64,000 nucleotides of DNA from Yoonia maricola (GTDB lineage Bacteria > Pseudomonadota > Alphaproteobacteria > Rhodobacterales > Rhodobacteraceae), in assembly GCF_002797915.1 (NCBI RefSeq), contig NZ_PGTY01000003.1:62001-126000 (forward strand), in the 5' to 3' direction. Every line of letters begins with the position of its first letter. The first letter of the stretch is position 1. A model generated the notes under the pieces. That model was not told the DNA's origin, made no database searches, and worked only from the letters and a program-made list of their open reading frames with translations. This document shows positions 53,194 to 61,527 of this stretch, piece after piece. Made by a program: the position numbers and the translations under genes.

Positions 53194-54753
53194 CTAGAAA
53201 TCTGTCGGCGCGCCGCCCTCTGCCTTGCGCCGAGCCACAAAATCTTTGAGCTCCTCCTTCACAGCCACACCCATGGGTGGTTCTTCAAACTGTGCGATAA
53301 TATCCTTGAACGTCCGATGCGCCCGCTCTGCCGTCCAGATACCACCTGCCGCTTCCCAAGCCTCAAAGTTGCGCCAATCCGACACGAAGGGCTGATAGAA
53401 CGCCTCTTCATAGCGCTTTTGGGTGTGTTCGATCCCAAAGAAATGCCCGTTGGGGCCTACCTCTTTGATCGCCTCAATCGCGATATCGTTTGGACCTGTC
53501 GCCACAATCTGCGGTTCCATATACCGCTGGATCATCTGGATCACTTCGCAGTCCATCACAAACTTCTCAGGCGAAGCGATCAGCCCACCTTCTAGCCAAC
53601 CCGCCGCATGATAGACCACATTCGTTCCTGACTGCACCGCAGACCACAGCGAATTCGATGTCTCCCACATGGCCTGCCCATCGGGTACATTGGCGGCACA
53701 CACACCCGACGCCCGCATCGGCAGCCCATAGAACCGGGCCATCTGACCGGTTATCTGGGTCGCCCGCATATATTCAGGCGTCCCAAAAGCAGGCGCGCCG
53801 GATTTCATATCGACGTTGCTGGTGAACGTTCCGATCACGCAAGGTGCGCCGGGGCGTACATATTGGAACAGCGCAATCGCGCTGATCGCCTCGGCAATCG
53901 ACAGGGTTACCGCACCCGTCATTGTGACCGGTGCCATCGCCCCCGCCAAGGTGAACGGCGTCACAATCACCGCCTGCCCCCGGCGCACGCAACGCAGGCA
54001 GCCATCGATCATGGGGACATCGTGCTTGAGTGGCGAGGTTGAGTTGATGTTGGTATACATATGGGGTTTGGATGCGAAGTCTTCTTCACTCAGCCCCCCT
54101 GCGATTTTGACCATCTCCATCACGTCTTCAACACGTTCCTTGCCCAGTGAATAGGCATGGGCCACTTTGTCAGTCAGCGTCATCTTGTCGTAGACAACAT
54201 CCAGATGACGTACCGAGGCATGCACATCAACCGGTTCCACCGGATAGCCACCTGCGAAATGGATACAGTTGAAATATTGCGTTAACCGCAGCAGATTGGC
54301 GCATTGTGCGCGACTGCCCGAGACCTTTTTGCCGATCTCAAGATCATAGTAATTCGGCGGCGATGAAACATTCCCGAACAGGATATGCTTGCCCCCCATC
54401 GCGATTTTCTTATCTGGATTGCGCGGCGTGATGTCGAATTGCTCAGGCGCATGGCCCAGCATTTCCATGACCCAATCACGGCCCATCCGCACATTGGTGC
54501 CATTGACGGTGCAGCCTGCCTCTTTGAAGATCGCAAGGGCCTCTTCGTTGAGGAATTCAATCCCGATCTCTTCGAGAATACGCATCGCCCCATCATGGAT
54601 CGCCTGTACGCCGTCTGCGCCCAAAGGCTCTGTCGGGCGATCTGTATTGACGGGGACACGCCATGGCATCTGTTCAATCGCGGCAGTCCCCCGCCTGTGC
54701 GCCGCCCCTGCGCGCCCACCGCCACGCCTGCGTGGTTTGTTGCCATCTGCCAT
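53194..54753 (-). CDS. MttB superfamily methyltransferase, non-pyrrolysine
   Basis: A 519-residue protein of the trimethylamine methyltransferase (MttB) superfamily. The chain starts with a basic region (KPRRRGGGRAGAAHRRGTAA), then the family TIM barrel: DGAMRILEEIGIEFL near residue 50, ALFGNVSSPPNYYDL type loops near 130, and GTNVVYHAAGWLEGGL near 385. No in-frame TAG interrupts it, so it is not the pyrrolysine form; relatives demethylate glycine betaine, proline betaine or carnitine onto a corrinoid. No corrinoid protein or MtgA-like gene is adjacent. Confidence 0.88.
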   Translation of the reverse strand: MADGNKPRRRGGGRAGAAHRRGTAAIEQMPWRVPVNTDRPTEPLGADGVQAIHDGAMRILEEIGIEFLNEEALAIFKEAGCTVNGTNVRMGRDWVMEMLGHAPEQFDITPRNPDKKIAMGGKHILFGNVSSPPNYYDLEIGKKVSGSRAQCANLLRLTQYFNCIHFAGGYPVEPVDVHASVRHLDVVYDKMTLTDKVAHAYSLGKERVEDVMEMVKIAGGLSEEDFASKPHMYTNINSTSPLKHDVPMIDGCLRCVRRGQAVIVTPFTLAGAMAPVTMTGAVTLSIAEAISAIALFQYVRPGAPCVIGTFTSNVDMKSGAPAFGTPEYMRATQITGQMARFYGLPMRASGVCAANVPDGQAMWETSNSLWSAVQSGTNVVYHAAGWLEGGLIASPEKFVMDCEVIQMIQRYMEPQIVATGPNDIAIEAIKEVGPNGHFFGIEHTQKRYEEAFYQPFVSDWRNFEAWEAAGGIWTAERAHRTFKDIIAQFEEPPMGVAVKEELKDFVARRKAEGGAPTDF

Positions 54754-54810
54754 GGGTCCATTCCTCGTTTATCGAGGATCAGCATTGCAAAGCACGGTGG
54801 CAGGTGATGA

Positions 54811-54837
54811 CGGAAAACCGACACATGGTGTCGGTTT
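54811..54837 (-). terminator. Terminator of the HAD phosphatase gene
   Basis: On the minus strand a perfect 10-bp stem, AAACCGACAC / GTGTCGGTTT, with an ATG-size 3-base loop starts at the last base of the HAD stop codon and is followed by a T run. Confidence 0.75.
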
Positions 54838-55541
54838 CAATGCGCAAATAGATTTTCTGCTATCAGCCAGTCCGGTATCGCCCCGATATCTGGCAAGACA
54901 ACATCCGCGAAAGGAGCAAGTTCAGCCGTTGCGGCAGGCCCGGTCAAAACCCCGACTGTGCGCATCCCTGCCGCCTGCCCCGCACGCAAATCATGCGTGC
55001 TGTCACCCACCATCAGGCAATGCGCCGGCTCCAGCCCGGTCTGCGCGCAAAAGATCTGGAGCTGGCCGGGGGCCGGTTTGCCCCCGTACCCGCTATCATA
55101 GCCTGCAATAAAATCGAAATGCGCCGTCACGCCCGCCCGGTCCAAATGTGCGCGGGCCGGTGCCTCGGCGTCATTGGTGGCGATGCCCAGACGTAGGCCC
55201 AAGGCGCGTAGGCCCGTGAAATATGTTTGCAGCGGTACAACTTCAATCTGGGGGACCTCCGCTGCGGCCGCATTCATGCGCGACAGCAAAGCACCCGTCT
55301 CCACCTCAGGCAGAACCGATTGGATCATGTCTGCCAGTTCTCCGGCGGTCGACGCAATCACCATACTATCGGGACGGAATGTCGCCGTCGCCGCGTCATA
55401 GCCCAAAACATCCGCCAACCGTTCAAACAAAACCGGATCGCCGCCGGTCTCGGCCTCCAACATCTGCCGGGTCCATGCCCCCCATGTTGCGTCGTAATCA
55501 AATAACGTCCCGTCCTTGTCGAAGATAATGCCTTTGATCAT
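54837..55541 (-). CDS. HAD family phosphatase, phosphoglycolate phosphatase-like
   Basis: A 234-residue HAD enzyme. Motif I is IIFDKDGTLFDYD at the N-terminus (two catalytic Asp), motif II is IATNDAE near residue 112, the Lys is in SGYGGKPAP near 150 and motif IV is MVGDSTHDLRAG near 173. The C1-type cap lies between. The ATG at 55541 begins right at the motif-I strand; a longer start has no ribosome site. Substrate unknown; gph is the nearest label. Confidence 0.88.
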   Translation of the reverse strand: MIKGIIFDKDGTLFDYDATWGAWTRQMLEAETGGDPVLFERLADVLGYDAATATFRPDSMVIASTAGELADMIQSVLPEVETGALLSRMNAAAAEVPQIEVVPLQTYFTGLRALGLRLGIATNDAEAPARAHLDRAGVTAHFDFIAGYDSGYGGKPAPGQLQIFCAQTGLEPAHCLMVGDSTHDLRAGQAAGMRTVGVLTGPAATAELAPFADVVLPDIGAIPDWLIAENLFAH

Positions 55542-55631
55542 CTGCCTGTTACACCTTGTTGCGCATTTTCGGGGGCCTGACCTGCCCGGCTGTATCAATA
55601 GCCCAAGACATCCGGGTCACTGCCCCAAATC

Positions 55632-55910
55632 TCATGTCCAATGGACGCTTTCTGCACCCGGCAGGGCATAGCGGGCGCGCAAGGGCTGATCATATCCCAG
55701 CCCAATACTGTCGCAAAATGCGACAACCCAGGCGTCGTCCATCGTAATGAACTCCAGTACGGCGGCTTGAAAGGCTAGATCGGTGGCGCGGTCACGCAGA
55801 TCATCGACTGAACCGCCCGAAGCCCCCAGAAAAATGGGGTATAATTCATCGTTTGCGGCCAGCCATGCCAAGCCCTGAAGGGCAATTACCTCGGCCTGTT
55901 CTTGTTGCAT
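55632..55910 (-). CDS. DUF3572 protein
   Basis: A 92-residue alphaproteobacterial protein: EVIALQGLAWLAANDELYPI FLGASGG at the N-terminus and FVE-like DDAWVVAFCDSIGLGYDQP near residue 58 match DUF3572. In alphaproteobacteria it is often beside pleD, as here. Function unknown. It is divergent from the pleD gene with a 96-base gap. Confidence 0.88.
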   Translation of the reverse strand: MQQEQAEVIALQGLAWLAANDELYPIFLGASGGSVDDLRDRATDLAFQAAVLEFITMDDAWVVAFCDSIGLGYDQPLRARYALPGAESVHWT

Positions 55911-56006
55911 TCATCTTCCTTACGTTGGCGGAAACCGTTTCTTAACCATTAGCCCGGACATTGATGGCATGGAATCGAGCCATGGGCTCTGAGATAGGGG
56001 CAAGAA

Positions 56007-57398
56007 ATGCCGGGCCGGGTACTGATCATAGACACTGTTGCGACAAACAGGATCGTGTTGAAAGTAAAAATGTTAGCGGCGCAATTCGCCGTAGATGCTT
56101 GTGCGAGCAAGAAAGAGGCATTGCGCATCATCGACGAAAACCGCCCAGATCTCATTTTAATGAACCTGTCAGACGATGTTCTGGACCAACACAGCCTTTG
56201 TCATGATCTGCGCCGTGCACGAGACACAGCAACAATTTCGATCATTGCGGTGGGCGTGGCAGATACCTCGAGGGCGCGGTTTGCGGCACTTGATGCCGGT
56301 GCGGATGATGTGCTGCCTTATCCGGTGAATGATGCGCTGTTGCTGGCTCGTATCCGCAGCATGTTGCGGGTGCGTAGCACCAGTGAAGAATTGCAATTGC
56401 GCGAAGGGACCAGCCGGGCGCTGGGGTTCGAAGAGAATCGCACTGACTTTGACGGGGCCGCGAAGGTCGCCGTACTGGCTGCCAGTGGGTCAACAAGCGA
56501 TGGCCTGAAAACCGCGCTGCAAGAAGGGCTGCACAGCACCATTCATAGCTTGAGCCCATGTGATGCGTTGCAGTCACAAGATACACAGACATTACACGAT
56601 TTATTTGTTGTTGATGCGAGCGACACGGACGTCGGGCAAGGCGGGCTTTTCGGGTTGGTCTCCGACTTGCGGGCGCGGGCGCAAACGCGGTTGGCAATGC
56701 AATTGGTCGTGGTCCCCAGCGACAAACCGGAAATTGCGGCGATGTTTCTTGATCTGGGCGCCGATGACGTGATGCCCAACACCGGTGACACTGCAGAAAT
56801 CACCCTGCGGGCGAAGCGCCTCATCGCGCGCAAGCGCAAACATGACAAACTGCGCGACACCGTGCGCAATGGCCTGAATGCAGCCGTCACCGACCCGCTC
56901 ACTGGTCTTTTCAACCGCCGTTACGTGGAACCGCACCTTGCTCGTCTGGCCGAACAGTCCCGCAAATCAAAGCGCGAGTTGGCCGTTATGATGATTGATA
57001 TCGATCATTTCAAAGCTGTGAATGACACCCATGGTCATGCAGCAGGTGACCGGGTTTTGGTGGAACTGGCAGACCGCTTGCGCGAAAATCTACGCGCGGT
57101 GGATCTTGTTGCGCGCATGGGGGGCGAAGAATTCCTGGTCGCTATGCCCGGCACATCGGTCATTGATGCGCGGCTGGCGGCAGATCGGTTACGCGCATTG
57201 GTGAATACAACGCCTTTTGAATTGGGCGATGATCTGCCCGCCATCAAGATGACCGTTTCAGTTGGGGTGGCTGTCAGTGGGCAAACAAAGACCGAGACGA
57301 TCGCCGTGAACAAGATGTGCGATCAGGCGGATCGGGCACTTTACGCCGCCAAATCCGCTGGCCGTGACCAAGTCGCGATGAGTAAATCAGCCGCCTGA
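56007..57398 (+). CDS. pleD: PleD-like diguanylate cyclase with degenerate receiver domain
   Basis: A 463-residue protein of two receiver domains and one GGDEF domain that makes cyclic di-GMP. The catalytic loop is RMGGEEFLV near residue 372, and the I-site RAVD lies exactly five residues before GGEEF, so product inhibition should work. The first receiver has lost its active site: the acidic pair reads IIDTVATN, the phospho-Asp is Asn (LILMNLSDD) and the conserved Lys is Tyr (PYPVND). The second keeps a lone VVDASD. Control by phosphorylation, as in Caulobacter PleD, is therefore unlikely. The 3' end overlaps the opposing sensor gene by 12 bases. Confidence 0.93.
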   Translation: MPGRVLIIDTVATNRIVLKVKMLAAQFAVDACASKKEALRIIDENRPDLILMNLSDDVLDQHSLCHDLRRARDTATISIIAVGVADTSRARFAALDAGADDVLPYPVNDALLLARIRSMLRVRSTSEELQLREGTSRALGFEENRTDFDGAAKVAVLAASGSTSDGLKTALQEGLHSTIHSLSPCDALQSQDTQTLHDLFVVDASDTDVGQGGLFGLVSDLRARAQTRLAMQLVVVPSDKPEIAAMFLDLGADDVMPNTGDTAEITLRAKRLIARKRKHDKLRDTVRNGLNAAVTDPLTGLFNRRYVEPHLARLAEQSRKSKRELAVMMIDIDHFKAVNDTHGHAAGDRVLVELADRLRENLRAVDLVARMGGEEFLVAMPGTSVIDARLAADRLRALVNTTPFELGDDLPAIKMTVSVGVAVSGQTKTETIAVNKMCDQADRALYAAKSAGRDQVAMSKSAA

Positions 57399-57878
57399 AT
57401 TACGTTCGCGCGACGGCTTTTCTTTGGAAAGTTCTTCCATCAGCTGATCTGCGAAGGCTTGTCTACGCTCTGGCGTCATGCGCACAATCTGCTCAAGCGC
57501 TGCCGTCTGTGCCACAGCGCGAAAAGCGGCCATCTGCGCTGTTTGTTCATCCAACAGTGCGCGGAATGCATCAGGATCAAATGGCTCTTCGCGCAATGTC
57601 GCAACCATTTGGTTGGCGCTACTGCGCAAATCAAGGTCGCGCAAGTTGCGGTCTTCGCGCAAACGGCGCCCAATACGGTGGCGCTCCTCTGGTTCAAGTG
57701 CCTGCGACACCGGACCCAGACCCAGACTGAAACTGCGCGGCGGCCCATCGCCCAGCCGTCCAGATGTTGCCAAGCCGATAACCAAACCGACAACGGCAAG
57801 GTTCAGCGCCAATGAAATCACCAGCACAGATCGCCAAAGCCGACTAGGGCGTACTGCGCTTTGTTTCTCTTCAGCCAT
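57387..57878 (-). CDS. Membrane-anchored periplasmic CpxP/CnrX-like heavy-metal sensor
   Basis: A 163-residue protein with an N-terminal transmembrane anchor (SVLVISLALNLAVVGLVIGL, residues ~20-40) and a periplasmic four-helix domain rich in R, E and L, ending RMTPERRQAFADQLMEEL. This matches the Metal_resist (CnrX/CpxP-like) fold; no clear His/Cys metal site is visible. The start at 57878 overlaps the anti-sigma stop by 8 bases. It belongs to the ECF operon. Confidence 0.82.
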   Translation of the reverse strand: MAEEKQSAVRPSRLWRSVLVISLALNLAVVGLVIGLATSGRLGDGPPRSFSLGLGPVSQALEPEERHRIGRRLREDRNLRDLDLRSSANQMVATLREEPFDPDAFRALLDEQTAQMAAFRAVAQTAALEQIVRMTPERRQAFADQLMEELSKEKPSRERNSGG

Positions 57879-58227
57879 CAGGCAATGCCCCTTCATCAAG
57901 CATCAGATCCGCAGAGAACAGACTGACATGCACCTCATCACCGATCCAGGACGCGGTCATATCCTCGACCGAGGATGGTGGGGCAATACCAACCCAGATC
58001 CCGGCAACGGTCGCCGCCGCTAACCCACTGATCGCAGGCCATCCGCCCACGGCCTCCAACAATCGTGGCCACAGTCCTTTTTGCGAGGTGGTGGCGGCAG
58101 TGACAACACCCGGCTGTATCGCATCGGCATCCGCGAGCACGCGCGCCACCAGATCATCGCCCGGCACCGGTTTTTCACCACGCGCCATCGCAAAAAGATC
58201 GTCTAGCATGTCATCATGCGGGTTCAT
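57871..58227 (-). CDS. Probable anti-sigma factor, single membrane helix
   Basis: A ~118-residue protein between the ECF sigma gene and the CpxP-like gene, overlapping both. The N-terminus is cytoplasmic and acidic (NPHDDMLDDLFAMARGEKPV), one transmembrane helix follows (PAISGLAAATVAGIWVGIA), and the rest is periplasmic. No zinc-binding HxxxCxxC is seen. Position and shape argue for an anti-sigma factor or a sigma partner. The true start is one of three consecutive ATGs at 58233, 58230 and 58227. Confidence 0.72.
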   Translation of the reverse strand: MNPHDDMLDDLFAMARGEKPVPGDDLVARVLADADAIQPGVVTAATTSQKGLWPRLLEAVGGWPAISGLAAATVAGIWVGIAPPSSVEDMTASWIGDEVHVSLFSADLMLDEGALPDG

Positions 58228-58807
58228 CATCATACCCCAGTTCTGCCTTCCGCCCTGCCATGATATCGGCAAGGGCCCGTTTCCCGCGTGCTGTCAAACT
58301 TTCCACGGACCGCACGCTAATGTCCATGATTTGCGCAATCTCGGGGTTAGATAACCCCTCGAGGTGTCGCAGCGACACCGCTTGCGCTTGCCGTTCCGGC
58401 AATTCCGCCAAAGCATCCGACAGCGCGGTCATACGCGCTTTTGTCTGCATCTGCGCCGCGACGCTGGGCGTTGTATCCAAAGGCTCTGCTACCTGGTCGA
58501 GCGACACCCCGCCGCGCCGTTTGCGCAGCCGGTCGGTACAAAGATTGGACACGACACGGTAAAGCCAGGTAGTCACCTGCGCCTCGCCGCTGCGCCAGTC
58601 GGGTGCGATTTTCCACAAGCGCATCATCGCATCTTGGGCAACGTCCTCGGCTTCTGTCCGGGTGCCCAGCATCCGGGTGGCCTGCGCAAGAATGCGCGGC
58701 AAAAGGCGCGCGGTCAAAAGCCGTGCCGCATGCCCATCGCCATTGGCGTATGCGACCAAGAGCGCCTCGTCCGGGGCGCCCGCGAAAGGATCTAGCGATG
58801 CGTTCAT
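58214..58807 (-). CDS. ECF RNA polymerase sigma factor
   Basis: A 197-residue sigma-70 family factor. Region 2 is LARRL-type helix followed by EDVAQDAMMRLWKIAPDW near residue 55, region 4 is LAELPERQAQAVSLRHLEGL near 135 with the HTH SVRSVESLTARGKRAL. It heads a three-gene set with an anti-sigma-like and a periplasmic sensor gene. Nearest class not assignable by eye. No promoter motif of its own was identified; the EF-hand gene upstream ends in a terminator 30 bases before its start region. Confidence 0.92.
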   Translation of the reverse strand: MNASLDPFAGAPDEALLVAYANGDGHAARLLTARLLPRILAQATRMLGTRTEAEDVAQDAMMRLWKIAPDWRSGEAQVTTWLYRVVSNLCTDRLRKRRGGVSLDQVAEPLDTTPSVAAQMQTKARMTALSDALAELPERQAQAVSLRHLEGLSNPEIAQIMDISVRSVESLTARGKRALADIMAGRKAELGYDDEPA

Positions 58808-58844
58808 GTGTGGTATTGCTAGCCAACTTCAGCCTGAGTGGCAA

Positions 58845-58874
58845 TTGGCAGGGGGTTGAGGCGCCCCCTGCCAA
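58845..58874 (-). terminator. Hairpin between EF-hand gene and ECF sigma gene
   Basis: An 11-bp perfect stem, TTGGCAGGGGG / CCCCCTGCCAA, with an 8-base loop, follows the EF-hand stop by 8 bases on the minus strand. No T run follows, so partial readthrough into the sigma gene is possible and would tie the two. Confidence 0.6.
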
Positions 58875-58881
58875 CTGCTGC

Positions 58882-59349
58882 TTAGCCCCGGTCGCGGGGG
58901 CCAGAGCCACGGCGCTCACCGTCACGTTCGCCCATGCGCTCTTGCGCCTGAGTGAACTCTTCAGCAGAAATTGAGCCATCACCATCCGCGTCTACCCGGT
59001 CAAATATCCGTGCAGCGCGGCGTTCTTGCCGTGTTGGCATTTCGTCTTCCTGCAATAGACCATCACCATTGTCGTCAAAACGTTCAATCATGGTGGTTGC
59101 ACGCTCTTCGGCACGGGCATTCGCTTGCGCGGTCATTTCTTCAACCGACAATGCGCCGTCGCCGTCCGTATCCAGATCAGCAAAGCGCGCCTCACCACGG
59201 CTTTGCATCTCATCCAGCGTCAAAGCACCGTCACCGTTCAGGTCGAGCGTTTCAAAATCTGGTCGTTCGCGCTCTTGTTGCGCCTGCACTGCTCCGGATG
59301 TCATCACGAGGCCTGAAAGAAGCGCTACCATCAAAATCTTGGTCTTCAT
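58882..59349 (-). CDS. Exported EF-hand calcium-binding protein
   Basis: A 155-residue protein with a signal peptide (MKTKILMVALLSGLVMTSGAVQA) and four EF-hand loops: DLNGDGALTLDE, DTDGDGALSVEE, DDNGDGLLQEDE and DADGDGSISAEE, each with the Asp/Asn/Gly pattern and a terminal Glu. Two EF-hand pairs can thus bind four Ca2+. The C-terminus is polar (RDGERRGSGPRDRG). The ECF sigma set follows downstream; the link is by position only. Confidence 0.92.
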   Translation of the reverse strand: MKTKILMVALLSGLVMTSGAVQAQQERERPDFETLDLNGDGALTLDEMQSRGEARFADLDTDGDGALSVEEMTAQANARAEERATTMIERFDDNGDGLLQEDEMPTRQERRAARIFDRVDADGDGSISAEEFTQAQERMGERDGERRGSGPRDRG

Positions 59350-59527
59350 TGTTGTTTCCTTATCCAGTTTTTCACAGCGTTTGTGCGCTGCTTACCCTCC
59401 TTCAACGCGCATGTTTTGCAGTTCCGTCGTTGGGTCTGTGAAATTTTAGGTTGACGCCAAGGCATGCACCCCCTTTTCAAAGGAACGCCAATGGGGCATG
59501 TGAAGAGCATCAGGATGGAGCACGCCT

Positions 59528-59917
59528 ATGTCCAACGCTGAAGCGCATATCGATGATCGCCCGACCAAACCTGCCATGCTGCGTGGCTTGCGCTGCAAAT
59601 GCCCTAGCTGTGGTGAGGGCCGTCTTTTTGTCAAATATCTCAAGGTCGCCGATACCTGCCCTTCGTGCGATGAAGAACTGTTCCATCACCGCGCTGACGA
59701 TGGCCCTGCCTATCTGACAATCCTGCTGGTCGGTCACATCCTTGGCTTTGTCATCCACTTTATGTGGGTCCAGTTCCGACCAGAACCCTGGGTCATGGCC
59801 ACGTCCCTGACCATCGGAGCGGTCGCACTCTCGCTCTATCTTTTGCCGCGCATGAAGGGCATGGTTGTTGCCATTCAATGGGCGCGCCGGATGCATGGGT
59901 TCGGCCACAACGGTTGA
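59528..59917 (+). CDS. DUF983 membrane protein with zinc-ribbon motif
   Basis: A 129-residue protein. LRCKCPSCGEGRLF and DTCPSCDEELF form a zinc ribbon typical of DUF983 near residues 20-50, followed by two transmembrane helices (LTILLVGHILGFVIHFMW and VMATSLTIGAVALSLYLL). Function unknown; some authors suggest a cytochrome oxidase link for DUF983, not testable here. It overlaps the Nudix start by 23 bases. Confidence 0.88.
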   Translation: MSNAEAHIDDRPTKPAMLRGLRCKCPSCGEGRLFVKYLKVADTCPSCDEELFHHRADDGPAYLTILLVGHILGFVIHFMWVQFRPEPWVMATSLTIGAVALSLYLLPRMKGMVVAIQWARRMHGFGHNG

Positions 59918-60605
59918 GGACGAACCGATCGACAAATCCGCGATCAGAGATGCCGCGACGATTATCGTGCTGCGCGATCACGACAAGCGACCGGCCGTCC
60001 TGATGGGGCAGCGCGGTGCCTCTGCCGCGTTTCTGCCCGGCAAATTCGTATTTCCTGGTGGTGCCGTGGACGCCAATGACGCAACAGTTCCCGCAACCGC
60101 ACTTACTGATCTGGATACAGCACGCCTTGCCAGCGAAAGCCGCCTTTCGGCAAGCGCGCTTGCTGCGGCTGCCATACGCGAGCTTTGGGAAGAAACCGGA
60201 CAGATTCTTGGTCATCCGGGCGATTGGCGTGACCCGCCCCAAGGCTGGCGCGGTTTCGCAGCGACCGGTCATATCCCCAATGCCGCTGCGTTGCAGGTGT
60301 TCTTTCGCGCTGTCACCCCCGCAGGCCGCCCGCGCCGCTTTGATGCACGGTTCTTTCTTACTGACGCTGCACAATTGCGGACCGACCCTGATGATTTCTC
60401 GAATGCCGAGGATGAGTTAGCACATCTGCAATGGGTCCCACTGGCAGAGGCGCGCAGCTACGATCTGCCCTTCATCACCCAAATCGTGCTGGCCGAATTG
60501 ATCAGCCACATCAAACGTGGCGGTCCGCCCGCCAACGTGCCGTTCTTTCGCAATGACGATGAGGCGCATCTGGTCAGCCGCTTGGATGGCCGCAGCCCGC
60601 TTTAA
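59895..60605 (+). CDS. Nudix hydrolase, CoA-pyrophosphatase/RNA-cap-like group
   Basis: A 236-residue Nudix protein. The Nudix box is GGAVDANDATVPATALTDLD with the core IRELWEETGQI near residue 103; RELxEExG is complete. The insertion between G and E is long, as in the NUDT19/RP2 group that acts on CoA derivatives. The start at 59895 is inside the DUF983 gene. Its stop shares TTAA with the opposing transporter gene. Confidence 0.85.
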   Translation: MGSATTVEDEPIDKSAIRDAATIIVLRDHDKRPAVLMGQRGASAAFLPGKFVFPGGAVDANDATVPATALTDLDTARLASESRLSASALAAAAIRELWEETGQILGHPGDWRDPPQGWRGFAATGHIPNAAALQVFFRAVTPAGRPRRFDARFFLTDAAQLRTDPDDFSNAEDELAHLQWVPLAEARSYDLPFITQIVLAELISHIKRGGPPANVPFFRNDDEAHLVSRLDGRSPL

Positions 60606-61504
60606 AGCAGCAGGACCAGCATGATGATACTGACCGTCAACAAACCCAAGCCCTGCCATTCGCGCACTGTTACTTTTTCACCAAACACGAATGCCCCGAC
60701 CATCAGCGAAAACAGCAGTTCAATCTGCCCAACCGCATTGACATAAGCCGCGTTTTGCAAAGTGAACGCGGTGAACCAGCAGATCGACCCGATCATGCTG
60801 GTGATACCCACCAGCCCCGCCACGCGCCACGACGCCAGCACGCGGGCAATCTCGCCTCGTTCGCGCCATGCCAGCCACAGCGCCATCGCAAGTGTCTGAA
60901 AAGCCGTGACCAGTGCCAGCGTGATGATTGCCCTGTAAAACACATCGCCATCGGCCAATGACAGTGATGCCCCGCGATAGCCGTTTCCTGAAATGCCAAA
61001 CAGCATACCCGCCCCAAGCCCCAGTGCAGTGGCGCGGTTAAAGATACGTTGGTGCCAAGGGCCAACACCCCCCGGCGGATCCGACAGAAGCAAGACCCCC
61101 GCCAGCCCGATCAACATTGCAAGGACTGTCAGCGTGGTGAAAGTATCGCCCAGAATAAGGAAGCCAAAAAGCGCGCTAAGCAGCACTTCGGTCTTTTTGA
61201 ACGTGATCCCAACGGCAAAGTTGCGGTGGCTGAACAGTGCGACCACACACATCGTCGCCAAAATTTGCGACGTGCCGCCCGCAATCGCATAAGGCCAGAA
61301 CGCCGGTGGGATATAGGGCATCCCTTGCCCTGAAATGTTTGCATATGTGATCGCGATAACTGCGACCAAAGGTGACGAATAGATAAACCGCGCAAAGGTG
61401 GCCCCTGCCGTCGAAAGCGCCATGCCCTTCAACCGCTTTTGCAGCATGAACCGCAGGGTCTGGGCGGTGGCAGCGCCAATGGTGATGGGGATCCAGAGTT
61501 CCAT
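60602..61504 (-). CDS. EamA/DMT-superfamily membrane transporter
   Basis: A 300-residue inner-membrane protein with ten predicted helices in two repeats (second EamA half from about residue 150: GLGAGMLFGISGNGYRG). Probably exports or imports a small metabolite; no substrate motif is known. ATG at 61504; an in-frame start 23 codons upstream gives no better helix 1. The last residues (LLTVSIIMLVLLL) end right at the stop. Stop shared with the Nudix gene. Confidence 0.87.
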   Translation of the reverse strand: MELWIPITIGAATAQTLRFMLQKRLKGMALSTAGATFARFIYSSPLVAVIAITYANISGQGMPYIPPAFWPYAIAGGTSQILATMCVVALFSHRNFAVGITFKKTEVLLSALFGFLILGDTFTTLTVLAMLIGLAGVLLLSDPPGGVGPWHQRIFNRATALGLGAGMLFGISGNGYRGASLSLADGDVFYRAIITLALVTAFQTLAMALWLAWRERGEIARVLASWRVAGLVGITSMIGSICWFTAFTLQNAAYVNAVGQIELLFSLMVGAFVFGEKVTVREWQGLGLLTVSIIMLVLLL

Positions 61505-61527
61505 TCGTCCCCTATGCCCACAAAATG

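Noticed and set aside
53194..54753. Pyrrolysine-type trimethylamine methyltransferase
   Set aside because: No in-frame TAG interrupts the gene, so it is the non-pyrrolysine branch.
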